Of a stretch of 64,000 nt of DNA, positions 56,127 through 64,000 are shown piece after piece; the stretch's first letter is position 1, and every line of letters begins with the position of its first letter. Source of the stretch: Cupriavidus pauculus. GTDB lineage: Bacteria > Pseudomonadota > Gammaproteobacteria > Burkholderiales > Burkholderiaceae. The stretch is taken from positions 682,001 through 746,000 of the forward strand of contig NZ_CP033969.1 in the NCBI RefSeq assembly GCF_003854935.1, given 5' to 3'. Below the pieces are notes generated by a model, which ran no database searches, was not told the origin of the DNA, and saw only the letters and a program-made list of their open reading frames with translations. Made by a program: the position numbers and the translations under genes.

Positions 56127-56154
56127 ATTCTAGGGAGGTCCACGCCACTATCAA
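56127..56154 (-). promoter_or_regulatory. Promoter of the DUF2917 gene
   Basis: Minus-strand TTGATA (56149-56154) and TAGAAT (56127-56132) are spaced by 16 bases. The adjacent AT-rich ACGATATATATTC (56156-56168) is a candidate site for the divergent LysR protein. Confidence 0.5.
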
Positions 56155-56207
56155 AACGATATATATTCTTGGGTCTTGTTAGCTCATCTCACATAGCCGA
56201 GGTCATC

Positions 56208-57164
56208 ATGGTCTGGAGCGGCGCCTGGCATCCCGACGAACCCCGTAGCTGGAAACGCGAATTTCCGCGCCTGCCCGCGCTGGCCGCGCTGCGCACGTTC
56301 GAGGCCGCCGCACGCCACGAAAGCTTCTCGCGCGCGGCGGCCGAGCTGTTCGTCACCCATGGCGCGGTCAGCCACCAGATCCGCGCGCTGGAGGAGGAAC
56401 TGGGCCAGCCGCTGTTCGAGCGCCGGGGCAAGCGCGTGATGCTGACCGCCAACGGCCGGCTCTACGCCGAGCGCGTGCGCGACGCCCTGCTGCAGATTGC
56501 CGACGCCACGCGCGCGCTGCAGGCCGGCAACCGCGAGAAGCGCCTGACCATCAGCACCATGCCGTCGTTTGCCGCGCGCTGGCTCACGCCGCGCATCGGC
56601 AGCTTCATCGAGCAGCACCCCGAGTTCGACGTGGAGTTGCTGTCGTCGAACTCTCTGGTCGACTTTGCCTCGGAGGAGGTGGACGTGGCGCTGCGGATGG
56701 GGAGCGGCCAGTATCCGGGCCTGTATGTGGAGCGGCTGCTCGACGACGTGTTCTTTCCGGTCTGCAGCCCGAACTTCAACGGCGGCCGCCTGCCCGAGCA
56801 GCCCGCGCACATGGCCGGCATGCCGCTGCTGCGCGGCGAGGGCGATCCGTGGAAACCGTGGTTCGAGGCCGCCGGGCTGACCTGGGCCGAGCCGACCAAG
56901 GGCCTGATGATGCAGGATTCGTCGCTGCTGCTGCAGGCCGCCGCCGAGGGCCAGGGCATCGCGCTGATCCGCTCGTCGCTGGCCTATAACGACCTGCTGT
57001 CCGGGCGCGTGGTGCGGCTGTTCGACGTGAGCATCCCGTGCCCGTGGCTGCTGCACTTTGTCTGCACGCACGCCAGCCTGGAAACCCCGAAGGTGCAGGC
57101 GTTCCGCCAGTGGCTGCTGCCCGAGATGGAGCGCTTTCGGAACATCCTGTCGCAGTGGACCTAG
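56208..57164 (+). CDS. LysR-family regulator, GcvA-like
   Basis: A 318-residue LysR regulator. The helix-turn-helix is at about residues 22-80 (LAALRTFEAAARHESFSRAA, ELFVTHGAVSHQIRALEEEL), and the effector domain follows from about 108 (LTISTMPSFAARWLTPRIG). The N-terminal pattern with a helical lead-in (LPALAALRTFEAAARH) resembles GcvA. Likely target: its own promoter and the divergent DUF2917 gene. Ten extra residues precede the usual start. It is convergent with xerC, with nine bases between. Confidence 0.9.
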   Translation: MVWSGAWHPDEPRSWKREFPRLPALAALRTFEAAARHESFSRAAAELFVTHGAVSHQIRALEEELGQPLFERRGKRVMLTANGRLYAERVRDALLQIADATRALQAGNREKRLTISTMPSFAARWLTPRIGSFIEQHPEFDVELLSSNSLVDFASEEVDVALRMGSGQYPGLYVERLLDDVFFPVCSPNFNGGRLPEQPAHMAGMPLLRGEGDPWKPWFEAAGLTWAEPTKGLMMQDSSLLLQAAAEGQGIALIRSSLAYNDLLSGRVVRLFDVSIPCPWLLHFVCTHASLETPKVQAFRQWLLPEMERFRNILSQWT

Positions 57165-57173
57165 CCGACTGAC

Positions 57174-58235
57174 CTACTCGTCGGCATCCGGCGCCTCGGG
57201 TGCCGGCGGCGGCGCGCTGGCGGCGCCCTTGGCGGACCGCCCGGCGCGCGGATGGGCCTGGTCGTAGACCTTGGCCAGGTGCTGGAAATCGAGCGAGGTG
57301 TAGACCTGCGTCGTGGCGATGCTGGCGTGGCCGAGCATTTCTTGCACCGCGCGCAGGTCGCCCGACGATTGCAGCAGGTGCGTGGCAAACGAGTGCCGCA
57401 GCATGTGGGGATGGACGTTGGTCGGCACGCCGGCCGCCAGCGCCTGTTGCTTGATCCGCGTCTGGATCGTGCTGCCCGACAGCCGCCGGCCGCGCGCGCC
57501 CAGGAACAGCGCGTGGGCGTCCTCGGGCAGCGCGCCGGGGCGCAGCAGCGTATCGCGCACCGCCAGCCATGCCCGCAGCGCCTCGATCGCCTTGCTGCCC
57601 ACCGGCACGGTGCGGCGCCGCGACCCCTTGCCGATCACCGTCACCTCGGCGCCGGCCAGGTCCAGCCAGCCGGCCGAGCGGTAGTCGCCGTCCTCGGTGT
57701 AGCGCACGTCTAGCTGGGTCAGTTCGGACAGCCGCAGCCCGCTGGAATAGAACAGTTCGAAGACGGCCTGGTCGCGCGCGGCGTCGGCCGTGTCGCCGCG
57801 CCGGTGCGCCACCAGCGCCACCGCGTGCTCCACCGACAGCGCCTTGGGCAACGGCTGCCCGCGCTTGGGCGCGCGCACTCCATCGACGGGATTGGCGGCC
57901 ACGCCATGCCCATGCCGCGCCGCCCACAGATAGAAGCCGCGCCACGCCGACAGCGCCCGCGCGATGGTCCGGGCCGACAGCCCGCCGCCGTGCAGCCGGG
58001 CGGCGAACGACCGGATATGGCGGGTTTCCAGCGCCAGCAGCGGCACGCCGGGCGCCAGCCGCATGGCCGATTCCTGCAGCACGGCCAGGTCGTGGCCGTA
58101 GCCGACGAGCGTGTATTCCGAAAGTTTGCGGTTGGTTGCCAGCCAGTCCAGGTAGCGCGCCACGAGCGGATCGGGCGGCGGCTTCGGGGCCGTATCGGCC
58201 GCGGCGGGATCTGGCTTGGCCGGACGGCGGGTCAT
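57174..58235 (-). CDS. xerC: Tyrosine recombinase XerC
   Basis: A 353-residue tyrosine recombinase that resolves chromosome dimers with XerD at dif. All catalytic residues are present: R168 (SGLRLSEL), K203 (GKGSRRR), H277-R280 (HPHMLRHS), H303 (LGHAS) and Y312 (VYTSLD). The N-terminal core-binding domain is at about 20-125. The protein has extra N- and C-terminal low-complexity tails. It follows the DUF484 gene by 30 bases, an order found in many proteobacteria. Confidence 0.95.
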   Translation of the reverse strand: MTRRPAKPDPAAADTAPKPPPDPLVARYLDWLATNRKLSEYTLVGYGHDLAVLQESAMRLAPGVPLLALETRHIRSFAARLHGGGLSARTIARALSAWRGFYLWAARHGHGVAANPVDGVRAPKRGQPLPKALSVEHAVALVAHRRGDTADAARDQAVFELFYSSGLRLSELTQLDVRYTEDGDYRSAGWLDLAGAEVTVIGKGSRRRTVPVGSKAIEALRAWLAVRDTLLRPGALPEDAHALFLGARGRRLSGSTIQTRIKQQALAAGVPTNVHPHMLRHSFATHLLQSSGDLRAVQEMLGHASIATTQVYTSLDFQHLAKVYDQAHPRAGRSAKGAASAPPPAPEAPDADE

Positions 58236-58265
58236 GGCGGGCGAGGTGGCGGGCCGGCAGGCCGC

Positions 58266-58937
58266 TCAGTCGCGCAGGCGGTTCAGGGCCGCGCCGGCCA
58301 CCTCGCCAATCTGCGACAGGTAGGCCGTGCCCATGCCTTCGTGGAAGCGGCGCGGCTCGGGCGATCCCAGCACCAGCAGGCCGAACGCCGGGCCGGCGTC
58401 CTCCTCGGCCGAGCGGGCCGGCGCGCGCAGCGTCACCATGGCCAGCGACGCGATGTCGTCGCGCTCCAGCAGCCCGGCCGCCTCGAAGCCGCTGTTGGCG
58501 CCGCAGTACGGCGCGCGCAGCCCTTCGGCAAACAGGCGCAGGTCGTCGCTGGCGCCCTGGGCCACTTCCATGTGCGCGAACGGCTCGGCCACGTTCCACA
58601 GGCGCAGGGCCACGGCCGGCACGTCGAACACCTGCTGCAGGCCGTCCTGCACCGCGTACGGCAGCGCGTGGGAATCGGCCTCGGCCAGCAAGCGCAGTTG
58701 CCACGCGTGCATGCGCTGCTGCGTGCGGTCGTTCTCGTGGCCGTGGCGTACCAGGTCGGCCAGCTTCAGCTCCAGGCCCTTGTTCTTCTCGCGCAGGATT
58801 TCCATCTGGCGCTCCTGCAGCGACACCGCGCGGTGGCTGTGCGGGCTGGTGAGCTGCACGGTGGCCAGCAGCTCGGCGTGGTCCTCGAAGAACTGGGGGT
58901 TGTTCTGCAGGAAAGCGGCAACGTCTTGCGCGTTCAT
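58266..58937 (-). CDS. DUF484-family protein
   Basis: A 223-residue protein. The N-terminal MNAQDVAAFLQNNPQFFEDH and SPHSHRAVSLQERQMEILREKN are DUF484 hallmarks, with a coiled-coil and then a GAF-like domain (about 80-215). Function unknown; it commonly lies upstream of xerC, as here. No membrane helix. Confidence 0.9.
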   Translation of the reverse strand: MNAQDVAAFLQNNPQFFEDHAELLATVQLTSPHSHRAVSLQERQMEILREKNKGLELKLADLVRHGHENDRTQQRMHAWQLRLLAEADSHALPYAVQDGLQQVFDVPAVALRLWNVAEPFAHMEVAQGASDDLRLFAEGLRAPYCGANSGFEAAGLLERDDIASLAMVTLRAPARSAEEDAGPAFGLLVLGSPEPRRFHEGMGTAYLSQIGEVAGAALNRLRD

Positions 58938-59005
58938 AAGCTTCTACCGGTACGAATTCAGGTTTTTTCGGCTGGCAGTGTAGCAAAGTGCCTTAGCGGG
59001 CGGCT

Positions 59006-60148
59006 TCAGGTCTGGATCAGCCGCTTCTGCCGCGAAATACTCATCAGGATGCCGATGCCCATGCCCAGCGTCACCAGCGCCGTCCCGCCATAGCTCAGCA
59101 GCGGCAGCGGCACGCCCACCACGGGCAGGATCCCGCTCACCATGCCCATGTTCACGAACGCATAGGTGAAGAAGATCAGCGTGATGGCCCCGGCCAGCAG
59201 CCGCGAGAACAGCGTGGGCGCGTTGGCCGCGATATACAGCCCGCGGAAGATCAGCAGCAGGTACAGCACCAGCAGCACCGCGTTGCCAATCAGCCCGAAC
59301 TCCTCGGAAAACACCGCGAAGATGAAGTCGGTGTGCTTTTCCGGGATGAATTCGAGGTGGGTCTGGGTGCCCTTGAGCCAGCCCTTGCCCGTCACCCCGC
59401 CCGAGCCGATGGCGATGATCGACTGGATCGTGTGGAAGCCCTTGCCCAGCGGGTCGGTGGTCGGGTCCAGCAGCGTGCAGACGCGGTGCTGCTGGTAGTC
59501 GTGCAGCACGGGCCAGTTCACGCCCGGCGCGCAGATCTGGCTCTCGTAGGCCACCAGCAGCGTGATGGCCACCACGCCCACCGCCAGCAGCGGCAGGATG
59601 ATCTTCCACGACAGCCCGGCGAAGTAGATCACGTACAGGCCGGCGGCCAGCACCAGCAGGCCGGTGCCCAGGTCTGGCTGCTTGGCGATCAGGCCCACCG
59701 GGATGCCCAGGATGGCCAGCGCCACGATGAAGTCGAACCACTTGATCACGCCCTCGCGCTTCTGGAAGTACCACGCCAGCATCAGCGGCATCGAGATCTT
59801 CATGATCTCGGACGGCTGGATCACCATGCCCACGTTCAGCCAGCGCCGCGCGCCCTTGCGGATCAGGCCGAACATCGCCACGGCCACCAGCAGCGCCACC
59901 CCCACCGTGTAGAGCGGCACGGCAACCCGCATCAGCAACTGGGTGGGCATATACGCGATGACGATCATCACCACGTACGACAGCAGGATGTTGCGAAGCT
60001 GGTCCTCCACGCGGCCGGGCATGTCGATGGCGGCCGAATACAGCGCCACGATGCCCGTGGCGAACAGCAGGAAGACGATCAGGGCCAGCGGCTTGTCGAA
60101 GCCGGTCAGGGCCGTCTTGATCATCGATGCGACGCGGCGTTTGTCCAT
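59006..60148 (-). CDS. rodA: Peptidoglycan glycosyltransferase RodA
   Basis: A 380-residue SEDS-family membrane protein with about ten helices (also called MrdB). It polymerises glycan strands for rod-shape elongation with PBP2. KQPDLGTGLLVLAAGLYV with the functionally important aspartate, and the C-terminal GVPLPLLSYGGTALVTLGMGIGILMSI are diagnostic. It directly follows mrdA (12 bases) and is the last gene of the elongation cluster. Confidence 0.96.
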   Translation of the reverse strand: MDKRRVASMIKTALTGFDKPLALIVFLLFATGIVALYSAAIDMPGRVEDQLRNILLSYVVMIVIAYMPTQLLMRVAVPLYTVGVALLVAVAMFGLIRKGARRWLNVGMVIQPSEIMKISMPLMLAWYFQKREGVIKWFDFIVALAILGIPVGLIAKQPDLGTGLLVLAAGLYVIYFAGLSWKIILPLLAVGVVAITLLVAYESQICAPGVNWPVLHDYQQHRVCTLLDPTTDPLGKGFHTIQSIIAIGSGGVTGKGWLKGTQTHLEFIPEKHTDFIFAVFSEEFGLIGNAVLLVLYLLLIFRGLYIAANAPTLFSRLLAGAITLIFFTYAFVNMGMVSGILPVVGVPLPLLSYGGTALVTLGMGIGILMSISRQKRLIQT

Positions 60149-60160
60149 GGCGCGTCTCCT

Positions 60161-62554
60161 TTACTCTGAAGCGGATTGGCCGGCGCCGGCCGGGGCGGTC
60201 TGCGCCACCTTGGCGGGCCGGGCCGGCTGGGTGCGGGGCTTGGGTGCCGGCGCCGACGCGGGCGTGGCCTTGGGGGCCGGGGCCTGCGGTGCCGACGCGG
60301 GCGGCTTGCTGTGGCCCAGCGCCTGCAGCATGCGGGCGTCGAGCGTCACCACGGCCGATGCCGGGGCGATCGCGGCGGGATCGAGCTGCGCGGCGATCGA
60401 CTCCGACGCCGTGCGCGCCGCCGGCACCGCGCCGGACGCGGCGGCCACGGCGCTGGCCGCACCGGCCGCACCGGCCACGGCGGGCGCGCTGGCCCCGGCG
60501 GCCGACGCCGCGGCAACGGTGCCCGGCGCGGTCTGCATGACCGTGGCCGTGGCCGCGTTGGCCGTGTCGCCGGTCGTGAACACGCTGGGCGTGTCCACCG
60601 GCGGGCGGTTGCCGGCCCGCAGCGCCTCCTCGGGCGGCGGCGCGGTGGCCTGCAGTTCCTCGGGCCACTTGCGCAGCAGGTAGTAGTCCATCACCTTGCG
60701 CGCGATCGGCGCCGCCACGGCCGCGCCAAAGCCGGCGTTCTCGACGATCAGCGCCAGCGCGATCTTCGGCTTGTCAGCCGGCGCGAAGGCCGTGTAGAGC
60801 GAGTGGTCGCGCTTGCGTTCGTCCAGCGCGTGGTGGTTGTACTTCTCGCCCTTGGCCAGCGTGTAGGTCTGCGCCGTGCCGGTCTTGCCGGCCGATTCGT
60901 ACGCCGCGCCCGCGAACACGCGCGCCGCCGTGCCCGAATGGGTCACCGCCACCATCGCCTTCTTGATCACGTCGATGTCGGCCTGCTTGAACGGCAGCCG
61001 GTAGCTTTCCTTGGGCACCGTCAGCGCCCGCTGGCGCGTGACCGAGTTCTCCACCGCCTTCACCAGGTGTGGCTTCATCGCCACCCCGTTGTTGACGATG
61101 ATCGACACCGCGTTGGCCAGCTGCAGGATCGTGAAACTGTTATAGCCCTGGCCAATGCCCAGCGAGATCGTCTCGCCTTCGTACCACTTCTGCTGCTCGG
61201 GCTTGCGGTACGCCTTGCGCTTCCATTCCGTGGACGGCAGGATGCCGCGGCTTTCGCCCTCGATGTCGATGCCCGTCAGCTGGCCAAAGCCCAGCGGCTT
61301 CATGAAATCGTGGATGCCGTTGACGCCCATGTCGCGCGCCAGCGCGTAGTAATAGGTGTCGCACGACTGCACGATGGACGTCTGCATGTCCACCCAGCCG
61401 TGGCCGCCCGGCTTGTCGTCGCGGAACGTATGGTTGCCCAGCGTGAAGAAGCCCGGGTCGTGCATGCCCCACGCGGCCGTGCGCTTGCCCGTGGTCAGCG
61501 CGGCCAGCGCCATGAACGGCTTGTAGGTGGACCCCGGCGGGTAGGTGCCGCGCAGCGGGCGGTTCAGCAGCGGCTTGTCGGGCGAATTGTTCAGTTCGTC
61601 CCAGGTCTTCGAGTCGATCCCCTCGACGAACAGGTTCGGGTCGTAGGTCGGCTTGGAGACGAACGCCAGGATGTCGCCGGTATCCGGTTCGATGGCCACC
61701 AGCGCGCCGCGGCGGTCGCCAAATAGCTGTTCGGCCAGTTGCTGCAGCCGGATATCGAGCGACAGGATCAGGTTGTTGCCCGGCGTGGCCGGCGACGTGG
61801 ACAGCGTGCGGATGGGCCGCCCGCCCGCGCTCACTTCCACTTCCTCGAAGCCGGTCAGCCCGTGCAGTTCGGTCTCGTAGCTCTGCTCCAGGCCGATCTT
61901 GCCGATGTAGTTGGTGCCCTTGTAGTTGTCGGCGTCCTTGCGCGGGTCGTACCTGGCGGGATCGGCGTCGTTGGCCTCGTCCATCGCGTCGATCCGCTCC
62001 TGGTCGCGCTGCGAGATGCGGCCCAGGTAGCCCACCACGTGGCTGGCCGACTCGCCCAGCGGATACTGGCGGAACAGCCGCGCGCGCACGTCCACGCCCG
62101 GAAAGCGGAAGCGCTGGGCCGAAAACTTCGCCACTTCCTCGTCGGTGAGCTGGCTGCGGATCGGCAGGCTCTCGAAGCTGCGCGATTCCTCCAGCAGCCG
62201 CTTGAAGCGGCGGCGGTCGCGCGGCTGGATGTCGACGAGCCGCGCCAGTTCCTCGATGGTGTTGTCCAGCGTGTCGGTCAGCTTGGACGGCGTGATTTCC
62301 AGCGTGTACGCCGAATAGTTGCGCGCCAGGATCACCCCGTTGCGGTCCATGATGATGCCGCGGTTGGGCTCGATCGGCGCCACGGAGATGCGGTTGTCCT
62401 CGGCCTTGGCCGAGTACTGGTCGTGCTTGTACCACTGCAGCCACAGGAAGCGGGTGAACAGCAGGCCAAAGCAGATGACCGTGAACAGGGCGGCCGCCGC
62501 CACGCGGATGCGGAAGCGGCCGATTTCCAGTTCGACGTTGCGGATTTCGGTCAT
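60161..62554 (-). CDS. mrdA: Penicillin-binding protein 2
   Basis: A 797-residue class B transpeptidase. One N-terminal membrane helix (about 20-40) is followed by the dimerisation domain (IEPNRGIIMDRNG at about 61-73) and the transpeptidase domain. The active serine is S342 in PPGSTYKP, with IVQSCDTYYY as the SxN region and SAGKTGTAQT as the KTG motif. It is longer than E. coli PBP2 (about 630 residues), with a C-terminal tail of about 140 residues rich in alanine, proline and lysine that has no recognised domain. Confidence 0.95.
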   Translation of the reverse strand: MTEIRNVELEIGRFRIRVAAAALFTVICFGLLFTRFLWLQWYKHDQYSAKAEDNRISVAPIEPNRGIIMDRNGVILARNYSAYTLEITPSKLTDTLDNTIEELARLVDIQPRDRRRFKRLLEESRSFESLPIRSQLTDEEVAKFSAQRFRFPGVDVRARLFRQYPLGESASHVVGYLGRISQRDQERIDAMDEANDADPARYDPRKDADNYKGTNYIGKIGLEQSYETELHGLTGFEEVEVSAGGRPIRTLSTSPATPGNNLILSLDIRLQQLAEQLFGDRRGALVAIEPDTGDILAFVSKPTYDPNLFVEGIDSKTWDELNNSPDKPLLNRPLRGTYPPGSTYKPFMALAALTTGKRTAAWGMHDPGFFTLGNHTFRDDKPGGHGWVDMQTSIVQSCDTYYYALARDMGVNGIHDFMKPLGFGQLTGIDIEGESRGILPSTEWKRKAYRKPEQQKWYEGETISLGIGQGYNSFTILQLANAVSIIVNNGVAMKPHLVKAVENSVTRQRALTVPKESYRLPFKQADIDVIKKAMVAVTHSGTAARVFAGAAYESAGKTGTAQTYTLAKGEKYNHHALDERKRDHSLYTAFAPADKPKIALALIVENAGFGAAVAAPIARKVMDYYLLRKWPEELQATAPPPEEALRAGNRPPVDTPSVFTTGDTANAATATVMQTAPGTVAAASAAGASAPAVAGAAGAASAVAAASGAVPAARTASESIAAQLDPAAIAPASAVVTLDARMLQALGHSKPPASAPQAPAPKATPASAPAPKPRTQPARPAKVAQTAPAGAGQSASE

Positions 62555-62588
62555 GGCGGTACTGCGGCGGCTGGGCGGTAGGGTTGGA

Positions 62589-63101
62589 CTAGATCGGCCG
62601 CGTCTCGTCGACGTCGGCCGAACGGCGCTGGGGCGCCAGCAGCAGCGCGGTGGCCATCGGCCAGAGCACCGCCTCGATCACCGGGGCCACCAGCAGCGGC
62701 CAGCCCGGCAGCGGCGCACCCATCGCCAGCCGGATCACCACCGGCACGGCATGGGTGATGAACAGCAGCGGCATCACGTGCAGCGCCTGGGTATAGACCG
62801 AGAACCACAGCACGCGGCGGTGGATGGTGATCGCAAAGTAGGCCAGCAGCGTGTACGCCAGCGCGTGCTCGCCCAGCAGCCGGGCGTCATGCACGTCCAT
62901 CAGCAGGCCCAGCAGGAACGCCACGCCCATGCCCACCTTGCGCGGCTGGTGGATGTTCCAGAACACCAGCACCAGCGCCACCATGTCCGGGATCCAGAGC
63001 GTGGTGCCCCACGGCATCAGGTTCCACAGGAAGGCCAGCACGAACGTCAGCGCGATGAAGACCGGGTTGACCGGCCGCAACAGGTATTGGGACGTCGTCA
63101 C
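62589..63101 (-). CDS. mreD: Rod-shape protein MreD
   Basis: A 170-residue inner-membrane protein with about five helices. PVNPVFIALTFVLAFLWNLMP, MGVAFLLGLLMDVHDARLLGEHAL and HRRVLWFSVYTQALHVMPLL are typical of MreD. It is a scaffold of the elongation machine. The start is GTG, overlapping the mreC stop by four bases (GTGA). It lies 34 bases upstream of mrdA. Confidence 0.92.
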   Translation of the reverse strand: MTTSQYLLRPVNPVFIALTFVLAFLWNLMPWGTTLWIPDMVALVLVFWNIHQPRKVGMGVAFLLGLLMDVHDARLLGEHALAYTLLAYFAITIHRRVLWFSVYTQALHVMPLLFITHAVPVVIRLAMGAPLPGWPLLVAPVIEAVLWPMATALLLAPQRRSADVDETRPI

Positions 63102-64000
63102 TGGGCTCGCTCCAGGGATTTCTGGCGATCGGTGGACTTGTCGCCGGGCTTGTCGGCCGCCTTCTGCTCTGCGCCGGCGCGGGCGGCGGCGGAACGGGCG
63201 CCCTTCTCGGCCTTGGCCGGGGCGGTTTCCTCCTGCGGGCGCGGGCCCAGGCCCGACTCGTAGCGCACCACCAGCAGTTGCCGGTGCGAGCGCACGCCCG
63301 CCACCGGCTCGCAATAGACGCGCGAGAACGCGGTATCGGCCTTGCGCTCGATCTGCACGACCTTCGCCACCGGCAGGCCCGGCGGATAGGTGCCGTCCAG
63401 GCCCGACGTCACCAGCAGGTCGCCCTGCTGCAGGTCGGCCGATGCCGCCATGAAGCGCAGGTCCAGCAGCCCGGCGCGCGACCCGCCAAACGCCACGCTG
63501 CGCAGCCCGTTGCGCACCACCTGGACGGGGATGGCCTGGTCCTTGTCGGTCAGCAGCGTCACTTCGGACTGGAACGGCGACACCCGCGTGACCTGGCCGA
63601 TCACGCCGCGCTCGTCGATCACGGGATAGCCGGTGCGCAGGCCCTGGGCGCTGCCGCGGTCGATCACGATGCGCTGGCTGTACGGGTCGCGGGCGTCGTA
63701 GAGGATCTCGGCCGCCGTGACCGGCGTGGCCGACTGCTGCTGCAGGTTCAGCAGCTTGCGAAGCTGGCCGTTCTCGGCCTCCAGCTGGGACTGGCGCACG
63801 TAGGCGTTGGCCTGCTCCACCGCGTGGCGGCGCAGTTCGCGGTTTTCATTGGCCAGCGTGACCGATGACTGGGCGTAGTCGAAGACGCCGCGCAGGGCGT
63901 CGCGCGGCACCAGTACCAGCCGCTCCACCGGCATCAGCACGGTAGCGGCCACCTGGCGGGCGATGCGCATGGCGTCGAAGCGCGCGTCGACGATCAGCAG
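63098..64000 (-). CDS. mreC: Rod-shape protein MreC, C-terminal part
   Basis: The last 300 codons of mreC, cut by the right edge. A coiled coil (SSVTLANENRELRRHAVEQA) is followed by the beta domains with DPYSQRIVIDRGSAQGLRTG, VIDERGVIGQVTRVSPFQSEV and LLVTSGLDGTYPPGLPVAKV, all MreC hallmarks. MreC links MreB to PBP2 and RodA in the periplasm. The C-terminal 50 residues are a lysine/alanine-rich tail. The signal-anchor region and start codon lie outside the window. Confidence 0.94.
   Translation of the reverse strand: MLIVDARFDAMRIARQVAATVLMPVERLVLVPRDALRGVFDYAQSSVTLANENRELRRHAVEQANAYVRQSQLEAENGQLRKLLNLQQQSATPVTAAEILYDARDPYSQRIVIDRGSAQGLRTGYPVIDERGVIGQVTRVSPFQSEVTLLTDKDQAIPVQVVRNGLRSVAFGGSRAGLLDLRFMAASADLQQGDLLVTSGLDGTYPPGLPVAKVVQIERKADTAFSRVYCEPVAGVRSHRQLLVVRYESGLGPRPQEETAPAKAEKGARSAAARAGAEQKAADKPGDKSTDRQKSLERAQ

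Overview
The window looks like a chromosomal segment of a GC-rich betaproteobacterium of the Burkholderiaceae, most like Cupriavidus/Ralstonia. The evidence is very high third-position GC in every housekeeping gene, a methionine synthase split into two genes, a birA-coaX-SPOR cluster, a PhaM-type polyhydroxybutyrate granule protein, Burkholderiales-typical small proteins (DUF3567-, DUF1840- and DUF2917-like) and a MerR-type LiuR regulator of branched-chain acyl-CoA catabolism. This assignment is inferred from gene content and has not been checked against a database.

Layout. (1) 1-15.4 kb, almost all on the minus strand: the start of bioA, then a long leucine/isovalerate catabolism cluster read from right to left (liuR, ivd, aceK, can, thiolase, SDR, acyl-CoA dehydrogenase, small hydrolases, liuB, liuC). 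A metallo-hydrolase diverges from liuR. Two LiuR-like palindromes lie upstream of ivd and between liuR and the metallo-hydrolase. (2) 14.5-19.4 kb: a periplasmic-binding-type protein, dsbA, a SPOR protein, argS and DUF1840. (3) 19.5-24 kb: small membrane or stress-type proteins and a signalling group (CHASE3 histidine kinase, stand-alone receiver, NarL-type regulator). (4) 24-36.7 kb: split metH, rhodanese, hydrolases, IclR with FAH-family hydrolase, a crotonase, phaM, a diiron protein and rfaE2. (5) 36.7-44.6 kb: a palindromic intergenic repeat, SPOR/coaX/birA, then an MCE/Mla-type lipid ABC transporter and a VanZ-like protein. (6) 44.6-48.3 kb: an accessory module encoding a Tle4-like phospholipase toxin with two tandem Tli4-like immunity proteins. 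(7) 48.5-53.3 kb: a pyroglutamate operon (pxpB, pxpC, pxpA, two DUF969/DUF979 membrane proteins, pcp). (8) 53.6-57.2 kb: lipA, lipB, DUF2917 and a LysR regulator. (9) 57-64 kb: xerC, DUF484, and the rod-shape cluster rodA, mrdA, mreD, mreC (cut by the right edge).

How parts work together. The liu genes convert isovaleryl-CoA towards acetoacetate and acetyl-CoA. Carbonic anhydrase could supply bicarbonate to the biotin-dependent methylcrotonyl-CoA carboxylase, and AceK would steer the resulting acetyl-CoA into the glyoxylate shunt. The pyroglutamate operon combines release (Pcp), possible transport (DUF969/979) and ATP-dependent ring opening (PxpABC). The Tle4/Tli4 module is the clearest accessory island. 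Its two immunity paralogues share a near-identical C-terminal part and a strongly diverged middle part. No CRISPR array, tRNA, rRNA, transposase or prophage was seen.
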